From Hydrangea macrophylla (taxonomy: Eukaryota; Streptophyta; Magnoliopsida; Cornales; Hydrangeaceae), in assembly GCA_033977485.1 (NCBI GenBank), contig CM066985.1, forward strand, positions 72,277,045-72,341,044: 64,000 nt of DNA, in the 5' to 3' direction. Below, piece after piece: positions 59,341 to 64,000 of this stretch. The translations under genes were made by a program, and so were the position numbers. The notes under the pieces were generated by a model. The model did no database searches. It had not been told where the DNA came from and saw nothing but the letters and a program-made list of their open reading frames with translations. The number at the start of each line of letters is the position of its first letter. Positions within the stretch are counted from its first letter, which is position 1.

Positions 59341-61070
59341 AGTTATAGTTGTGATGAACGAAATAATTTGTAATTATTTCAAATTATTTCTTGCATGGTA
59401 CCTAATTAAACCTGTTTCTCGAATTTATTTAGCTGGTAAATGCAAAAAATCATAATACTCAAATAAAATTATAACCACTATAGTAATAAGTAATAGTCTA
59501 CATCCCAAAACATCAAAACATTAAAATCTCCACAATATCTTGATACATGGAAAGTCATAAAAAGTCTAGAAGTGTTTCCTACTAGTTGGGAATAGAGTAA
59601 AACAAAAGATAACTGATGTAGAAATTCTGTGATCCTTCTTCCTCGTGAACCTGTAAAACAAGATCACAAAGAAACAATAAGTACAAATTTGTTACAATGG
59701 GTAAGTTTACATAAAACTTGAAAAAACTATGTTCGGTAATGGATGTATTACATTTCCATTAGCCCCAGCAATGTATGACATTTCTGTCCTTTTTTCCATC
59801 TCGATCCAACTCTTGTCCATGTTTATCTACCCATGTGATGACATAAATACGATTTGTATTATTATTGTATGAAAAGGACATACTAATGATATATATAAGC
59901 AATGCGTCAACATTAAAGTGCCAACTAGTCGACAACCACGTGCTATGCACAAGCTATTTTCAAACTTTTATCAACTATATATTATCACGAATTTATACCA
60001 ATGCAGCACATAATTACAATTTTTTGTTTGCTATTCTAATAGAACTTTTAAGGATCTTATGAAATGCCTACTTTTGCCTAAAAATAACAGTACACATTCT
60101 AGTTTGTTTGGAAACATTATAAACAACTGCCCAAATTTATCAAACAATTAATAGAATGAAAATATTGGCAAATCAGCTTTGGCCGCGCTTCAATCACAGA
60201 AGTGTATAGTCCTTAAAAATTCAATCTCACAATTTAAAAAATCTCTATTAAACTTTGGTTGCAGAGGATGTCTGTTTTTGACTTCTTTCATATACATGAT
60301 GAGATGAAACTTGAACTTAGGTTGCTCTTTATGTAGACTTCACCTCTATCAAGTTAAAAAAAAAATAAAAAATAAAAAAAAGAAGAGAAAAAATGTCAAC
60401 AACTCACCACTTAACAAAATAAACTCCGTTAAGCTAACCATATAGTTGTTGGAAATAATATGCCAAAGGATCTCTCTTTTAATTTAATACCAACAAACAC
60501 ATACATATCAACAATCAAATGCATATCTTCAGTGATCAAAGAAAATTTCAACTTACAATGAGGAACCTAAAATTATCTCAATCAGGGAAATTACAATTTG
60601 GAACTAAAAATATAGAAGTCCTAATGAAGAGAGATTCAATATGTTTAAACCATAACGATTCACGACAAACACTACTCATACTTCACACAAACACTACTCG
60701 TACTTCACACACTAAAGACCATTTTAACATGGCATTTGTGTTATTTTCCATTTAGGGTGGTGATAAAAAAAACACTCACAGTAACTATCAGACATTCCCA
60801 TTCCAGCAGCTAGATCAGCATCAAGTTGGGTGTGTGGTTTAGGTCCCATCATTTGCTTCATATCGCATGAAAAAATGTGTCACAGTAAATATCCTTTCCA
60901 CTTACATGACAAAAGTATTGTATATTCGTGTTAGTTAGACCAAAAAGGGAAAGAAATAGCTAGATGTTGTAATCTAAGTTGGGTTCAGTTAGCAAGAAGA
61001 ATATATAAAGCACAAGAACCCGTACAGCAGATCACCCCCTTGAGTGTTAAGTTGTTGTGGATATCGCATT
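59341..61070. other. AT-rich DNA, possibly CACTA interior
   Basis: No transposase motifs found. A/AAAT-rich runs at about 60355-60390 and direct repeat ACAAACACTACTC(A/G)TACTTCACAC at 60667-60710. Confidence 0.4.
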
Positions 61071-63349
61071 TTTCTTACCCACAGCTTTTCTTTTAAAATT
61101 TCAAAATTCAAAACAAATGAGTCGCCACTTAATTTTTTTAAAAGGAAAAATTAAGAAACCATTTTAAAAGCAAACTGATCTTTTTAGAAACCAGAGATTA
61201 ACTAGGTCCGGGGATTATGGAATGAGAGAGGAAGGAGCCCGTCGGACTAAAACACCCTCTCTCATCCTATCTTACGATAGGCCTCTACTCAACATCCTTT
61301 TAATCAAATTTGTTAATCTAAGCATGCCCTCAACTAATACATATATACATATACATCACAAAAGCATGTCCAAATGGTGTAAAATTGTTAATGACAAAAT
61401 ATCATTCATAAGCCACATATTCCAAGTAGCAAGCAATATGATATGCAATAGGGAACAAGAGGGCTTACCCGGGATCCATCAGCGATATTAAACGTGCAAT
61501 GCATATAAACAAAAGAAAATCCTAAAAAAGAGTCGCTAATCACATATACATATAAGGCAAGATCCTAATTCTAATGTGTCGCACATGAGGTTGAAAAAAA
61601 ATCAATAAAATCAAGGAATGAAATAAACTAGAAGGGGGATGAGAAATTGTACCTCAAATGTGCTACAAAACAAAGATTAGTCCACATGCTTCACATAATA
61701 ATATGATATCAAAAAAATCAATCCCAATTCTCTAGCTTAGATCTATTAAGCATGAAATCCAACTTTATTCAATGGCTAGTTCTAATCATAAGCATTGATG
61801 TACATGAATGAATGAATGTGAATAAGAATAAAACATGGATTTATTCACTAATTTGGATCACTTAGCCTCTGGATTTAAGCTAAATTTCCCTTATTCAAAG
61901 TATGATTTGGATCCTAAGACATTAGGAGATCATTTGAGTTGAAATGAATAAGATTAGACAAAAACAGTGGCAGTTTTTTATGAATTACAGAGAGCAGACC
62001 AGATCTTAAAAAAATAGAAATAAAATACTTCCAACGATTGGATCTTAATGGTTTTTGGATATGTTATGCCTCTGTGAGTCTAGTTTCTAACCCAGAAAGA
62101 AAATCAAGGTTTGAACGGTTAGATCTCCGGGAATGTGGAAAACACTAGGCATCACTCAGGAATCTGCAACTCTCTGTCCAGAGATCTTGTACGATTTTTT
62201 AAAAATAGCAAAAAGATTAGAAACACTTAGATCTTTTTAGGTGATCTTCCTAACACATTAAGGTACCCAAAAAAATGTATTAGAGGTCTCGGAAACTCCG
62301 TTAAAATTCTGATTTATTAGTTTCAAAATGGATTTACTGTTCTGAAATGTTGGACAGAGAGTTGCATGTACTGAAATCACAAGACCAAACCATTTTAGAC
62401 ATGAAATCACCTTAAAGAAAAAATCACAGTGGTAGAATGTCGTGTTATTGACATTTTCCCGTTGGTTTCACTCGATTTCAACGGTTAGATTTCAGACTAA
62501 AAATCTTTGACTAAAAACAGTTTGTGAATTCACTGTTTTCATTTGTCAAGTTCAACTTTATTTGTTAACCCCAACTATTAAACCATGAAGTTGAACTTAA
62601 ACTAAACAATTTTCTCCTACCATTTGATGGTCATCGGAGACTAAAGACCTTCATATTTGTAGGTTCCAATGAAGTATGAATAGACTTCATGAAATCTCAA
62701 AATGAGGACTCTAAACCATGGAGATGGGCTTAGACTAAAAAAAAAACATTTTCTCCTACCATTTGATGGTCATTGGAGATGAAGACATGACTAATGCTCA
62801 TAAGTTTCAAAGAGAATGGGGAAATGATTTTATGAGATACCAAGTTTAGAGGATCCTAGTCATGAGTAGGGACTTGGATTCATCTATATGAAATAAAGTG
62901 ATGATCAACTTTTGACTCTCATGTAAAACATAAGCTTACATAGGATTCAAAGGATCATATTCAAGAGATCAAGAGAGATATTGAAGATCTCCAAGACTCT
63001 CAAGAGAAGAACATAATCAAAAGAAATAGAAGGAAGAATTAGAAACAAAGACTCCTAAGTTTACTTTGACAAACAAAGAAAATAACAAAAGGTTTTAGGA
63101 TTAGAGATTCAAAAAGAGAAAAAAGAGTAAATAAACAATCTATGGTTAGAGGATCACCTCCAAATTATCCTCAAAGTTTTCTTTTCTTTGAAGATCTTCC
63201 AAACTCTTCTTCAAGCTCTCCAAAATTCTCTCTTTTCTTTCTCAAAAATGTTGGTATAGTGGTGGTTATCTCTTATGTATTGTGTTGTATATTGTGGGTA
63301 GCTCTTGTTGTTTTCTCACCTCCCCCCCTTCCAAGGAAGATCCTTTCTC

Positions 63350-63360
63350 TTTTATAGGCA
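63350..63360 (-). promoter_or_regulatory. TATA box in Ogre-like LTR
   Basis: Minus strand TGCCTATAAAAGAGAAAGG. Confidence 0.55.
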
Positions 63361-63459
63361 AAATTACCAAGTATTTTCAGTGAATTCAGAGCAAAAAACA
63401 GGTGTAAATCTCTTATTTGGTGGTACAATGCGTACTTCCTGAAATTAGACAGACTGCTG

Positions 63460-63783
63460 CCCAGGGCGGCATTCAAAAGTTATCTGCAGCAGTCCGTGAG
63501 TACCGCCGCGGCACTCCGTGACTGCCGCGCGACTCTCAGTGAATGTCGCGACAAATTATTGATTGCCGTATCTTCGTCAATCTTACTTTATCAGATTTTT
63601 GTTTTTATCCGCCTACACATACGTATTGTACCACAAAATACGGACTTTAAAAGCAAACGGTAGTCAGAAAATGTCGGCGGCACTCAGTAAGTGCTGGGCC
63701 GGCACTCACTGAATGTCGTTCGGCATTTAGTGAGTGCCGCTCGGCATTCACTGAATGTCGCGGAAATCTGCCGTGTGCCGTTT
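63460..63783 (-). repeat. GC-rich quasi-palindrome cluster CGGCATTCACTGAATGTCG
   Basis: About eight imperfect inverted words such as CGGCACTCACTGAATGTCG, CGGCATTTAGTGAGTGCCG and CGGCATTCACTGAATGTCG, in two groups (63460-63555 and 63672-63782), upstream of the minus-strand TATA box. Much more GC-rich than its surroundings. Confidence 0.8.
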
Positions 63784-64000
63784 TTTTGCAGAACTTCCCT
63801 TTTTAGGTCTCTTCTTTCTTCCCTTTTTCTTAAAGAAACTTATTCTTGAAGATCTTTTCTGAAAATGGTGTTTTACACCAGAATTCTCCTAAATACCTGG
63901 TATTTTCTTCTTTCTGTGGAATTTTACCGCGTTTAGAGAACTTTCTGAAGAGCTTGGAATACTTCGAATCTTTTCGGTCCTTATCATCATCGGACGTGGA

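Larger units (their letters stand above)
61115..64000 (-). repeat. Ogre/Tat-like LTR sequence, minus strand, running off the window
   Basis: Starts near AATGAGTCGCCACTTAATTT (minus-strand AAATTAAGTGGCGACTC, a hallmark near the U5 end of plant Ogre/Tat-type LTRs). It includes GGTCCGGGGATTATGG and ACTAAAACACCCTCTCTC, homologous in order to 51870 onwards. Minus-strand TATA box at about 63355, then a GC-rich palindrome cluster upstream of it. Within it an imperfect duplication carries TTTTCTCCTACCATTTGATGG at 62602 and 62748. Confidence 0.5.

Overview
This window looks like a repeat-dense, gene-poor stretch of a flowering-plant nuclear chromosome, probably a eudicot. Evidence: degenerate plant-type Ty3/gypsy and Ty1/copia LTR retrotransposons with plant initiator-Met primer-binding sites, chromovirus-type C-termini, several MITE families, a CACTA transposon end, tRNA-derived SINE fragments, and long AT-rich gaps with poly-A, TA and CT runs. 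I see no intact host gene, no functional rRNA or tRNA gene and nothing bacterial. The only non-transposase-like host-related reading frame is a short plant-mobile-domain (PMD)-like fragment at about 54.2-54.6 kb.

Layout. 0-8.6 kb: a decayed + strand chromovirus ('gypsy-0') with an acidic reading frame upstream, broken gag-protease, a 2.2 kb foreign block where the reverse transcriptase should be, then RNase H-integrase-chromodomain and a 2.15 kb 3' LTR. 8.6-9.7 kb: the 3' end and LTR of a Tat-like element. 10.0-35.2 kb: a four-layer nest. A Tat-like element (LTRs 10037-10670 and 34625-35194, flanked by the 5-bp duplication CCGTC) holds a minus-strand chromovirus ('gypsy-2'); a minus-strand copia element ('copia-1') sits in the 3' LTR of gypsy-2; a young minus-strand chromovirus ('gypsy-1'), with a continuous 1504-codon gag-pol, sits in copia-1. 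By-eye LTR divergence falls with each inner layer (about 10%, 4%, 3%, 1.5%), as nested insertion predicts. Deletions have removed three LTR parts and part of the copia reverse transcriptase.

35.2-39.0 kb: AT-rich DNA with a hAT-type MITE (8-bp duplication CTCATTGG) and a fold-back MITE. 39.0-44.6 kb: a non-autonomous LTR element (duplication ATTAC) with a TTCGAA-rich internal repeat; its 3' LTR carries a 1.9 kb insert made of about eight 200-bp repeats. 45-51 kb: a cluster of at least six MITEs, a SINE fragment and a 160-bp tandem array. 51.8-54.2 kb and 61.1-64 kb: Ogre/Tat-like LTR sequences on the minus strand. 55.0-58.9 kb: a broken + strand copia ('copia-2') cut by a CACTA end at 58917.

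The most striking shared theme is clustered short palindromes centred on TCGA in the LTRs or leaders of otherwise different elements: CAATCGATTG in gypsy-0, CAGTCGACTG in gypsy-1, GGATCGATCC in gypsy-2, GGCTTCGAAGCC in the non-autonomous element. A GC-rich palindrome cluster lies just upstream of a minus-strand TATA box near 63.35 kb. A second theme is loss of catalytic Asp by Asp-to-Asn change in three elements, the pattern expected from decay of methylated cytosines. All family names rest on motif recognition by eye, not on a search.
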